Shown here piece by piece: positions 1 to 6,110 of a stretch of DNA of 9,326 nucleotides. A model generated the notes under the pieces. The model was not told where the DNA came from and did no database searches. It saw only the letters and a list, made by a program, of their open reading frames with translations. The stretch is from CAZUMW01 sp964621615 (GTDB taxonomy: Bacteria > Desulfobacterota > WTBG01 > CAIYCZ01 > CAIRTM01). Every line of letters starts with the position of its first letter. Position 1 is the stretch's first letter. Where the stretch lies: NCBI GenBank assembly GCA_964621615.1, contig CAZUMW010000082.1, positions 1 through 9,326 on the forward strand, given 5' to 3'. The position numbers and the translations under genes were made by a program.

Positions 1-15
1 GATACATTCCGCTTA

Positions 16-37
16 ACTCCGCACTGACGTGCGGAGT
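16..37. repeat. 9-bp perfect hairpin upstream of the chemoreceptor gene
   Basis: ACTCCGCAC and GTGCGGAGT pair perfectly around the 4-base loop TGAC. No T-run follows on either strand, so it is not a classical intrinsic terminator for an upstream gene. It ends 36 bases before the chemoreceptor start codon, so it could be the 3' end of an off-window transcript, a leader structure of the chemoreceptor mRNA, or an operator-like inverted repeat. The pairing is seen directly; the role is unknown. Confidence 0.5.
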
Positions 38-73
38 ATGCGCGAAACGAATCCGATCTAAAAACAGGCCCGT

Positions 74-1513
74 ATGATTATGAACAGGAAAATCGGTCTT
101 GCCTATAAAATTCTTTTCACCATATTTTTTGTCGTTGCCAGCTTTTCCGCAGCAATGCTTTTCGGCATATATAAGCTGGGCACCGAGTTTTACGAATCAA
201 AAAAAGCAATGCCGCAGGAAATGGTGAACGGGGCGTGTGCGGTGGTCGCCTTTGCAGAAACCCTTGACCGGCAGGGCGGGCTGTCACAGGCCCGGATTCA
301 CGATTCGGTAATTGAAACCCTGAGAAACATACGCTTTGACGGGGATAACCGTTTTTTTATACTCGATTATGACGGCCGGGTGGTGCTTAGCCCATCAAGC
401 ACTGCATATGAAGGAAAAACCCCGCAGACTGTCGACAGCCCGCAGCTGGCAGCGCTTATGAAACGGATACGCGAAACCGGGCGAAACGGGGGCGAGGGGT
501 TTCTTGAGTATGAAGAACCCGATGATAAAGGCGGCAGGAATACCCGGAAGATCGCCTTTGTGCGCGGGCTTGACAGCCGGGGCTGGATTGTCGGTGCCGC
601 CATGAACTTAAAAGCGATACGCGGTGAAATCGCCTCTATTCTGCTGCTTATTGTGGGCGTGTGCGCAGTGTTTACCGTGGTAACCTGGGCTGCTCTGTTC
701 TTTATCATACGATCAATTTACCGGCCGTTCAATGCTCTGTCAGCGCGCCTGAAGCAAAGCGCTCACGGCAACACGGAACTTGCCGCGCGCATTGCAAACG
801 CAAGCCAGATGCTTTCATCGGGCACATCCCGGCAGGCAGCATCGCTTCAGCAGACCTCTGCAACCCTTCAGGAGATTTCATCAAAGGCGCAAAAAAATGC
901 CGAACACTCGGCCCATGCAAACGATCTTGCGCGCGGCACCATGGCGTCCGTTGAGGAAGGCAGCACCGGCATAAAAACGCTTAAGGGATCGATAGATTCC
1001 ATACGCGGAAGCGGGGAAAAAATAACCAGAATCGCTGAAGGCATAGAAGAAATCGCTTTTCAGACAAATCTTCTTGCGCTGAATGCCGCGGTCGAGGCAG
1101 CCCGCGCCGGGGAGGCGGGAAGCGGGTTTGCGGTTGTCGCCGAAGAGGTGAGGAACCTGGCCCAGCGCTCTGCAGAGCAGGCTCACTCCACAACCGGACT
1201 GGTAACCGAAAGTCATAAAAGCATCGAAACCGGCCTGCAGATAATGGAGCGTTTCAGTGCAGGATTTGAAAAAATTCAGCAGGAGACAGAAAAGGTTACA
1301 AATATTATACAGGAAATCTCACAGGCAAGCACCGGGCAGTCAGGCGGGGTGGATCAGATAAAGCGGGCAATTACCGAAATCGAGCATGTCGTGCAGGAAA
1401 ACTCGGCAACAGCGGAGTCAACCGCTGAGGCAGGCGAAGAGCTTACTGCGACAGCAAAAGACCTGGAATCGGATGTGGATGCGCTGATGGAAGTCATCAA
1501 AGGCAACAAGTGA
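74..1513 (+). CDS. Methyl-accepting chemotaxis protein with a periplasmic Cache domain and no clear HAMP
   Basis: Transmembrane chemoreceptor of 479 residues that passes ligand occupancy to the CheA/CheW array at the inner membrane. Helix TM1 (about 12-32) and TM2 (about 187-212) flank a periplasmic region of about 150 residues that resembles a single Cache (sCache_2) domain, including the stretch around FFILDYDGRVVLSP (94-107) and GWIVGAAMNL near its end. The cytoplasmic part has the invariant hairpin tip EIAFQTNLLALNAAVEAARA (326-345) followed by GFAVVAEEVRNLAQRS. Methylation-type helices surround QQTSATLQEI (259-268) and QENSATAEST (441-450). After TM2 there is a proline (P218) but no recognisable second HAMP helix, so the HAMP module is absent or degenerate. 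No C-terminal CheR/CheB-tethering pentapeptide is seen. Start: ATG at 74 with a weak AACAGG upstream; an in-frame ATG at 80 is equally possible. The gene stands alone, facing the sensor gene at 1558-2955. The ligand cannot be read from the sequence. Confidence 0.95.
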   Translation: MIMNRKIGLAYKILFTIFFVVASFSAAMLFGIYKLGTEFYESKKAMPQEMVNGACAVVAFAETLDRQGGLSQARIHDSVIETLRNIRFDGDNRFFILDYDGRVVLSPSSTAYEGKTPQTVDSPQLAALMKRIRETGRNGGEGFLEYEEPDDKGGRNTRKIAFVRGLDSRGWIVGAAMNLKAIRGEIASILLLIVGVCAVFTVVTWAALFFIIRSIYRPFNALSARLKQSAHGNTELAARIANASQMLSSGTSRQAASLQQTSATLQEISSKAQKNAEHSAHANDLARGTMASVEEGSTGIKTLKGSIDSIRGSGEKITRIAEGIEEIAFQTNLLALNAAVEAARAGEAGSGFAVVAEEVRNLAQRSAEQAHSTTGLVTESHKSIETGLQIMERFSAGFEKIQQETEKVTNIIQEISQASTGQSGGVDQIKRAITEIEHVVQENSATAESTAEAGEELTATAKDLESDVDALMEVIKGNK

Positions 1514-1518
1514 TGCTC

Positions 1519-1535
1519 CCCGCCTTTGAGGCGGG
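1519..1535. terminator. Hairpin between convergent genes, possible shared terminator
   Basis: CCCGCCT and AGGCGGG form a 7-bp, mostly GC stem with a 3-base loop, starting 6 bases after the chemoreceptor stop and lying in the 44-base gap between two convergent genes. No T-run follows on either strand, so termination here would need Rho or a non-canonical mode. Position and stem strength support a transcript-end role; this is inference. Confidence 0.45.
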
Positions 1536-1557
1536 ACATTCAGGTAAAGCGTTATGC

Positions 1558-2955
1558 TCAGGATTCAGATGATTTATCAATATCAATAATCTGCTGTCTG
1601 ATATAGTCTTTGGTCTTGTAGCTGGTTAAGTGCAGCAGCTTTTTTGTGATATCGCTGATAGACAGGACCTGCGCCTTTATGGCGGTCAGCTTTTTCTGAA
1701 CAGGACTTTCCGGGGGTGTCTGCAGCTCGAGCAGCTCGATATTGCCCAGCAGCGCCTGCAGGGGCTGATTCATCTCGTGGCAGATACCGCCGGCTATTTC
1801 AAGCATCGCTCTGAATTTTTCAGAGGTTATGTGCTCCTGCTCGGCTTTTTTTCTGTCGGATAGGTCACGGATAATGCTGATAAAAAACCGCTCTCTGTCT
1901 ATTGTCCAGGTTGACAGAGATTGCTCGAGGGGAAACTCTTCCCCGTTTTTACGAACACCCACGGCCTCAAACGTCTTCCCGGTAAAATTTTCGCCGGAGC
2001 GCTTCGAGAAATACTGAAATCGCTCTGCATTATCTTTCTGCAGACGTTCCGGCAATAGCACGGTTGCCTTTTTCCCGGTAATTTCTTCAGCCCCGTAGCC
2101 GAACACATGCTCAGCGCCGCGGTTCCAGTATATTATTGTATTGTCAGAATCAGCAGTAATAACAGCGTCGGGGGTTGATTCGGCAATTGCCCTGAACCGT
2201 GCCTCGCTGACGCGGAGAGCTTTTTCCGCTTCCTGCCGCCGTGAAATATCGCGCACTGCGCCAACCAGGCCGGCACAGGTGCCGTCCGTGCGCTCCATCT
2301 GGGTGACTTTGGCCTCAACCGGAAAGCTCGTGCCGTCCTTTTTTTCAAGCTCTGCAACGACAAACCCGTCAAAAAAATCCTCTGTAAATATTTCGCCTTC
2401 GACCGGCGGTGCCACAGTTTCATAAGCCGGGGCAAAAATGTCAGCCCCGAATTTCCCTGTCATTTCTTCTTTGGTAAAACCGGTCATATCGGTGAATGCT
2501 TTGTTTACCTCAACGATATATCCTCTCTCATCGGTTACATAGATGCCGTCACCCGTGGTTTTTATGATATTGGAGAGGAAATCATTCTGCTCTCTGGCTT
2601 TTTCCTGCGCCAGCTCACGCTCGGCCAGCTCCCGGCTCAGGCGGATATTTAAGTCGTGAATGCGTCCGACGACAGCGCCGCACCCGATTATTGCAAAGTG
2701 ACCGGGAAGACCGGCATAAAACAATATCTCAAACCAGTCCTGAACCGCAAGCACGATGCACAGAAGGACGTTTGCCGGGATTATACACAAACCGGCAATA
2801 ATGCCTGCCCGCATACCGAAAAGCCATCCGGCAGCAACCACCGGAATTATAGCGGCAGTCGCCGTGCCGTGACTGACTGCTTTGTCTATGAGCCCGAACA
2901 GAGCTATGTACACAGCTATTGAAAGGGCAAACAGAAATGTTTTGCTGGTAAACAT
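1558..2955 (-). CDS. Membrane PAS-PAS sensor with a HisKA phosphoacceptor domain but no ATPase domain
   Basis: Predicted inner-membrane sensor of 465 residues from the ATG at 2955. Order: four hydrophobic helices (about 7-23, 31-47, 51-71, 75-99), a charged helical linker (about 101-128), PAS domain 1 (about 126-238, with GDGIYVTDERG and NKAFTDMTGF), PAS domain 2 (about 250-373, with PDAVITADSDN and WNRGAEHVFGY), then a DHp/HisKA helix whose H-box GGICHEMNQPLQ puts the phosphoacceptor at His393. The protein ends about 70 residues later in a basic/acidic tail (YKTKDY, IIDIDKSS). No N, G1, F or G2 box follows, so it cannot bind ATP and phosphorylate itself alone. I recall similar ATPase-less HisKA proteins with a YxTKDY/IDIDKAS-like tail, mainly in deltaproteobacteria, so this is probably a natural form; a partner kinase in trans is likely. 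Start: an in-frame TTG at 2991 lies at the predicted transcription start, favouring ATG 2955. No clear ribosome binding site is visible. Confidence 0.88.
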   Translation of the reverse strand: MFTSKTFLFALSIAVYIALFGLIDKAVSHGTATAAIIPVVAAGWLFGMRAGIIAGLCIIPANVLLCIVLAVQDWFEILFYAGLPGHFAIIGCGAVVGRIHDLNIRLSRELAERELAQEKAREQNDFLSNIIKTTGDGIYVTDERGYIVEVNKAFTDMTGFTKEEMTGKFGADIFAPAYETVAPPVEGEIFTEDFFDGFVVAELEKKDGTSFPVEAKVTQMERTDGTCAGLVGAVRDISRRQEAEKALRVSEARFRAIAESTPDAVITADSDNTIIYWNRGAEHVFGYGAEEITGKKATVLLPERLQKDNAERFQYFSKRSGENFTGKTFEAVGVRKNGEEFPLEQSLSTWTIDRERFFISIIRDLSDRKKAEQEHITSEKFRAMLEIAGGICHEMNQPLQALLGNIELLELQTPPESPVQKKLTAIKAQVLSISDITKKLLHLTSYKTKDYIRQQIIDIDKSSES

Positions 2956-2997
2956 AGTATTCAAATGTATCCACGAAACATTAAGAAACAAGTGTAC

Positions 2998-3026
2998 ATA
3001 CTACAAAAGCTCGTCACACACGTCAA
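2998..3026 (-). promoter_or_regulatory. Sigma70-type promoter for the PAS/HisKA sensor gene
   Basis: On the minus strand TTGACG (3026-3021) is followed after exactly 17 bases by TAGTAT (3003-2998). This matches 5 of 6 and 4 of 6 consensus bases. Transcription would start near 2990, giving a leader of about 35 bases to the ATG at 2955 and ruling out the upstream TTG at 2991 as the start codon. Read directly from sequence; activity is inferred. Confidence 0.5.
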
Positions 3027-3031
3027 TTTAA

Positions 3032-3060
3032 TTGTCCACATCAACATATTATGTTATCTT
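3032..3060 (+). promoter_or_regulatory. Weak plus-strand promoter-like pair upstream of a hairpin
   Basis: TTGTCC (3032-3037) and TATCTT (3055-3060) are separated by 17 bases, each matching 4 of 6 consensus bases. A transcript would start near 3067 and run straight into the long hairpin at 3090-3136. It could be an additional distal promoter of the lipoprotein gene or the promoter of a short RNA. Weak evidence. Confidence 0.25.
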
Positions 3061-3089
3061 TCGTCACTGGTGCCCAAATTAATGTAACG

Positions 3090-3136
3090 AAGCTGGTTCG
3101 GGCCAAGGCTGCGCAGAGACCTGCCCGAAGCGGCTT
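3090..3136 (+). other. Long imperfect hairpin followed by a short T-run
   Basis: The stem pairs 3090-3095 with 3131-3136 (AAGC/GCTT plus one wobble and one GC pair), then after one G-G mismatch TTCGGGC (3097-3103) with GCCCGAA (3123-3129), and further in AGG (3106-3108) with CCT (3120-3122). The loop contains the palindrome CTGCGCAG (3109-3116). T-bases at 3135-3138 overlap and follow the base of the stem. It lies between two plus-strand promoter-like pairs with no gene upstream on that strand. It could be the terminator end of an RNA of about 70 nt, a leader structure or an attenuator. The structure is seen; the function is unknown. Confidence 0.3.
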
Positions 3137-3160
3137 TTGCTCAATGTATCTTATTTATTT

Positions 3161-3188
3161 TGGACAGGTTTGATCTTTCATATAAAAT
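3161..3188 (+). promoter_or_regulatory. Proximal promoter of the GH114-like lipoprotein gene
   Basis: TGGACA (3161-3166) and TAAAAT (3183-3188) each match 5 of 6 consensus bases and are 16 bases apart. Transcription would start near 3195, about 37 bases before the ATG at 3232. This argues against the longer frame that opens with TTG at 3160, because that codon lies inside the promoter. Confidence 0.5.
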
Positions 3189-3231
3189 TACTACAATTTT
3201 TTCCTGTTTTAACTTTCGCACTTCTAAACAG

Positions 3232-4263
3232 ATGCATATCTTCTTTTTCTATATATCGGCACTGTTTTTTTTTGCTGCTTGTGTTAGTGGAGGCTGCAGC
3301 ACCGAAGGCCCCGGGGCTGACGGGCCGCCCGGGGGCGACTATCGCCAGGCTATGCGCACATTTGTGCAGACAATACAATCCCGGGCACAAATCGACAATC
3401 CCGCATTTATAATTATACCACAGAACGGACAGGAGCTGCTCACCCTGGACGGCACTGCACAGGGACCGCCCGCCTCGGGGTATATACAGGCTATCGACGG
3501 GGTCGGCAGGGAGGATCTTCTCTACGGCTATACACAGGACAATATGCCGACCCCCGAGCGCGAGCGCAGCTACATGGAAGGGTTCCTTGACCGGGCGCTG
3601 CAAAACAGCATTGAAGTCCTGGTAACCGATTACTGCAGCGCGCCGTCTTTTGTCGACGCATCATATGAATATCATTTTCAGCGGGGCTGGCTGTCCTTTG
3701 CTGCAGACAGCAGGGAGCTTGACCGGATTCCCGCCTATCCGCAAAAGGCGTTCAATGAAAACACAGAGTCCGTTTCAGTGCTTTCTGATGCTCAAAACTT
3801 TTTGTATCTGCTGAACCCGTCATCATACAGCTCAAAAAACCAATACCTGGAGGCGCTGCAGGAAACGGGCTATGACCTCATCATTATAGATGCGTTTTTT
3901 GAAGAAACCCTGCTGAAGCCGGAAGAAGTGGCACGCCTTAAAGAAAAGCCGGGCGGCGGCTCACGCATGGCCATAGCCTACATGAGCATCGGTGAGGCTG
4001 AGGATTACCGGTACTACTGGAGCTCGCAATGGAACGAACATCCTCCTGCATGGATTGCAGGAGAAAATCCTGACTGGCCGGGAAATTACAAAGTCCGCTA
4101 CTGGGATGACGGCTGGCAGGATATTATCTGCGGATATGGGGATTCCTATCTCACAAAAATCACCGGCGCCGGCTTCGACGGGGTATACCTGGATATCATC
4201 GACGCATATGAATACTTTGAGAGCAGCTCATTACTTCCCCAGCAGGGAGGGGAGCTTCTTTGA
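3232..4263 (+). CDS. MJ1477/TM1410-family (GH114-like) glycoside hydrolase lipoprotein with circularly permuted motif order
   Basis: Predicted exported TIM-barrel glycoside hydrolase, 343 residues; relatives include endo-alpha-1,4-polygalactosaminidases and proteins misannotated as cysteinyl-tRNA synthetase. The N-terminus is a lipoprotein signal (MHIFFFYISALFFFAAC, Cys17; Phe at -3 is atypical). Domain motifs in order: helix YRQAMRTFVQTI (37-48), IIIPQNGQELL (60-70), IDGVGREDLLYG (88-99), VLVTDYC (129-135), RELD (161-164), then NFLYLLNPS (189-197), YDLIIIDAFF (214-223), AYMSIGEAEDYRYYW (249-263), WPGNYKVRYWDDGWQDII (282-299) and GFDGVYLDIIDAYEYFE (314-330), ending 13 residues later. In the usual family the block from NFLYLLNPS to DAYEYFE comes first and the helix/PQNG/EDLLYG block follows, so this protein is a circular permutant. 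All expected motifs are present once, suggesting an intact fold. Conserved acids such as those of SIGEAE and GVYLDIID are catalytic candidates, not assigned. Start chosen from the signal peptide and promoter; no clear ribosome binding site. The 3' end overlaps the convergent gene by 33 bases. The substrate is unknown, perhaps an amino-sugar polymer. Confidence 0.9.
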   Translation: MHIFFFYISALFFFAACVSGGCSTEGPGADGPPGGDYRQAMRTFVQTIQSRAQIDNPAFIIIPQNGQELLTLDGTAQGPPASGYIQAIDGVGREDLLYGYTQDNMPTPERERSYMEGFLDRALQNSIEVLVTDYCSAPSFVDASYEYHFQRGWLSFAADSRELDRIPAYPQKAFNENTESVSVLSDAQNFLYLLNPSSYSSKNQYLEALQETGYDLIIIDAFFEETLLKPEEVARLKEKPGGGSRMAIAYMSIGEAEDYRYYWSSQWNEHPPAWIAGENPDWPGNYKVRYWDDGWQDIICGYGDSYLTKITGAGFDGVYLDIIDAYEYFESSSLLPQQGGELL

Positions 4264-5001
4264 AAGATCATCTAACTCTTTCTTCACCGTATCGCTGAGG
4301 GATCCGGCCTGCCGCTCAATCGAGCGCAGGTGTTTTTTTAGCGCCGACTCAACCGCCCCGGACTGCACCCCGTCATATACTGCCGCAAATATCTGTCTGA
4401 ACACGGCTTCCGCTGCAGCCCCGCCCTGCTCGCTGCCGATATTTTTCAAATGAATATCCGGCAGCGATGCCGTAATCTGCCTGTCTTTGACCATGGTGGC
4501 GGCAAGCTTGACCGTGCCGCCGGTAATAAGCGCCTCTTTAATAATGAATTTTTTCCCTGCGGACGGCTGCCCTGCCTTACCGGCTTCAGGCTGTGCTCCT
4601 GCAGACGGCTCTCCTTTGATTTTTTCAAGAATGGTCTGCACGTTGTCTGTCCTGCCTGATGTTTCATAGATAATATCAGGCTTCAGAACCTCGATCCTTT
4701 CAATGACGATGGTGTCGCTTGTAAGCGTTTTTTCATCCACGTCAAGATAAATAGAATCTGCTGCCAGGGCATAAGGGCTGTTAAAGCCCGCTGGGTTTCC
4801 GAGCGTGAATCCGCGCATCACGGCAACCCCCGAGAACAGCTTGACATCAACATCATCGAGGCTCACCTCCGTTCCGGTAACGCCCGGCCCGTAGGTATTG
4901 ACCGCATAGGTGACCAGCGGACCGAGATTGCTCACACCAACTATTACGATTATGACCAGCACCACGACAATGACACTTACGGCTATAATGAATTTTTTCA
5001 T
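4231..5001 (-). CDS. Small AsmA-like membrane-anchored envelope protein
   Basis: Protein of 256 residues with a lysine-then-hydrophobic N-terminal segment (about 4-23), probably an uncleaved anchor leaving the rest in the periplasm. The segment after it (about 30-112) has the look of the N-terminal part of AsmA/DUF748-type proteins: GTEVSLDDVDVKLFSGVAVM, then RGFTLGNPAGF, ALAADSIYLDVD and IVIERIEVLKPDIIYE. These proteins are linked to outer-membrane assembly and phospholipid transport, but full AsmA proteins are far longer and this one holds only one such unit. A low-complexity linker rich in Gly, Ala, Pro and Ser (about 130-150) leads to a second beta-type stretch (152-187). The C-terminus (about 195-253) is a charged helical tail. 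Start: ATG at 5001, with GGAGG seven bases upstream, preferred over an in-frame ATG 18 bases earlier. It is the last gene of the minus-strand block, 39 bases after the epimerase gene. I am confident it is a real gene; the precise function is unknown. Confidence 0.75.
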   Translation of the reverse strand: MKKFIIAVSVIVVVLVIIVIVGVSNLGPLVTYAVNTYGPGVTGTEVSLDDVDVKLFSGVAVMRGFTLGNPAGFNSPYALAADSIYLDVDEKTLTSDTIVIERIEVLKPDIIYETSGRTDNVQTILEKIKGEPSAGAQPEAGKAGQPSAGKKFIIKEALITGGTVKLAATMVKDRQITASLPDIHLKNIGSEQGGAAAEAVFRQIFAAVYDGVQSGAVESALKKHLRSIERQAGSLSDTVKKELDDLSKKLPSLLGK

Positions 5002-5040
5002 CGCATTTCCTCCGCACACACCAAAAAGGGTTTTTTTGCT

Positions 5041-5958
5041 TTAACCATATATCTGCTCCAGTGCCGGCGCAAGCTCGGGATATACAAAAGAATACCCGGA
5101 CTCCATGAGCCGGGCCGGCATGACACGCTGGCTGGCAAGAATGAGCTCCTTCGCCATAAGGCCGAACAGCAGCCGAAGCACAACCGATGGCACCGGCGCC
5201 CAGGACGGGCGGTGCATAACACGCCCCAGACAACGGAAAAAGTCCCTGGCCTGCAGCGGCTGCGGAGCAGTCAGATTAAACGGGCCTTCACAGCTCTCCT
5301 GTTCGATAAGAAAACGTATTGCCCCGACTTCGTCCTGCAGGTGTATCCAGGAAAGCCACTGCGCGCCCCTGCCGGGGTGGCCCCCTGCAAAAAAGCGAAA
5401 CGGCAGCGCTGTTCGTTTCAGGAATCCGCCCGCTCCCAGCACTATGCCGGTTCGGATCAGCACACGGCGCACACGCGTATCGATATCTGCAACCGAATCC
5501 TCCCACTGCCGCGCCACACCGGCAAGGAACCCGCTTCCGGACGGGTGTGATTCATCAATGATGCGGTCGCCGCAGCTTCCGTAATACCCGATTGCCGAGG
5601 CCTGAATGAGTGCAGCAGGCTTTTGTGACGCAGCGCCCACGGCACGGGTAACGGCACGCCCCGCCGCAAGGCGGCTGTCAAGAATGCGTGCTTTTTTCTG
5701 CGTTGACCAGCGAAGGGCTGCTGCAACGTTTTCACCGGCAAGGTTGACCACCGCAGCGGCTCCCTCGATGTGCGGGACAAGCATTTCAGGGCGGTCCATG
5801 CGGAGCTCGGTCACCGTAACGCCGTCGCCCCGCCGCTCTGCATGCCTGTCCGGGTGTCTGCTGCAGACAGTCACCTCATAGCCGTGCTCTGCAAGCTCCC
5901 CGCAAAGCGCCCTGCCGATAAAGCCGGTTCCGCCGGTTAGAACCACCCTTTTTTTCAT
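5041..5958 (-). CDS. TIGR01777-type NAD(P)-dependent epimerase (YfcH-like)
   Basis: Cytosolic short-chain dehydrogenase/reductase of the extended, atypical epimerase group, 305 residues, the usual length for the family. The Rossmann nucleotide-binding motif TGGTGFIG is at 8-15, NLAGENV at 72-78, the SAIGYYG motif with the active-site type tyrosine at 121-127, and RTGIVLGAGG at 169-178. The C-terminal part from about 250 (HRPSWAPVPSVVLRLLFG, then KELILASQRVMPARLMESGY) matches the DUF1731 cap that typifies this family. Substrate and physiological reaction are not known for most members. Start: ATG at 5958, preceded by GGGG four bases upstream. It lies 152 bases after the endonuclease V gene, and that gap holds a candidate promoter and a 16-bp palindrome, so it may have its own control. 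The AsmA-like gene follows 39 bases downstream, probably on the same transcript. Confidence 0.94.
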   Translation of the reverse strand: MKKRVVLTGGTGFIGRALCGELAEHGYEVTVCSRHPDRHAERRGDGVTVTELRMDRPEMLVPHIEGAAAVVNLAGENVAAALRWSTQKKARILDSRLAAGRAVTRAVGAASQKPAALIQASAIGYYGSCGDRIIDESHPSGSGFLAGVARQWEDSVADIDTRVRRVLIRTGIVLGAGGFLKRTALPFRFFAGGHPGRGAQWLSWIHLQDEVGAIRFLIEQESCEGPFNLTAPQPLQARDFFRCLGRVMHRPSWAPVPSVVLRLLFGLMAKELILASQRVMPARLMESGYSFVYPELAPALEQIYG

Positions 5959-5967
5959 AAAACCCCG

Positions 5968-5983
5968 ATAAAAACGTTTTTAT
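5968..5983. promoter_or_regulatory. 16-bp perfect palindrome just upstream of the epimerase start codon
   Basis: ATAAAAACGTTTTTAT is its own reverse complement and ends ten bases from the ATG of the epimerase gene. A dyad of this length and position suits a repressor site downstream of the candidate promoter at 6072-6100. In RNA it could fold only as a weak A/U hairpin beside the ribosome binding region. The regulator is not known. Confidence 0.4.
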
Positions 5984-6071
5984 GTTTATGAGCGCGCAAC
6001 TGTGTCCTGCCCTGTGCGGCGCTGAAAAACAGGAATGTACTGTCGGGGGCCGGTTCCCGCGTTTCTGTTTA

Positions 6072-6100
6072 CATATAATGATCCGGGGGGGGAAAGTCAC
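6072..6100 (-). promoter_or_regulatory. Candidate epimerase-gene promoter with a C8 run in its spacer
   Basis: On the minus strand GTGACT (6100-6095) and TATATG (6077-6072) are 17 bases apart, each matching 4 of 6 consensus bases. The spacer contains eight consecutive C. Transcription would start near 6065, about 105 bases before the epimerase ATG. The hexamers are weak, so this is a moderate-to-low call. Confidence 0.3.
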
Positions 6101-6110
6101 CCCGCCGCCG

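Noticed and set aside
38..61. Seven-codon open frame upstream of the chemoreceptor
   Set aside because: ATG to TAA after the hairpin is seen, but a frame this short arises by chance and has no ribosome binding site of its own.
3160..3231. N-terminal extension of the GH114-like lipoprotein to the TTG at 3160
   Set aside because: It lies within the best promoter-like pair and would bury the lipoprotein signal peptide behind 24 hydrophilic residues.
3232..4263. Annotation of this gene as cysteinyl-tRNA synthetase
   Set aside because: That name was attached to the MJ1477 family historically. The lipoprotein signal and the TIM-barrel hydrolase motifs (SIGEAEDYR, GVYLDIIDAYE, PQNG) do not fit a tRNA synthetase, and no HIGH or KMSKS motif is present.
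5008..5040. A/T-rich inverted repeat between the epimerase and AsmA-like genes
   Set aside because: CAAAAA/TTTTTG pairing is weak, is not followed by a T-run on the coding strand, and sits in a 39-base gap of an apparent operon, so it is unlikely to be a terminator.
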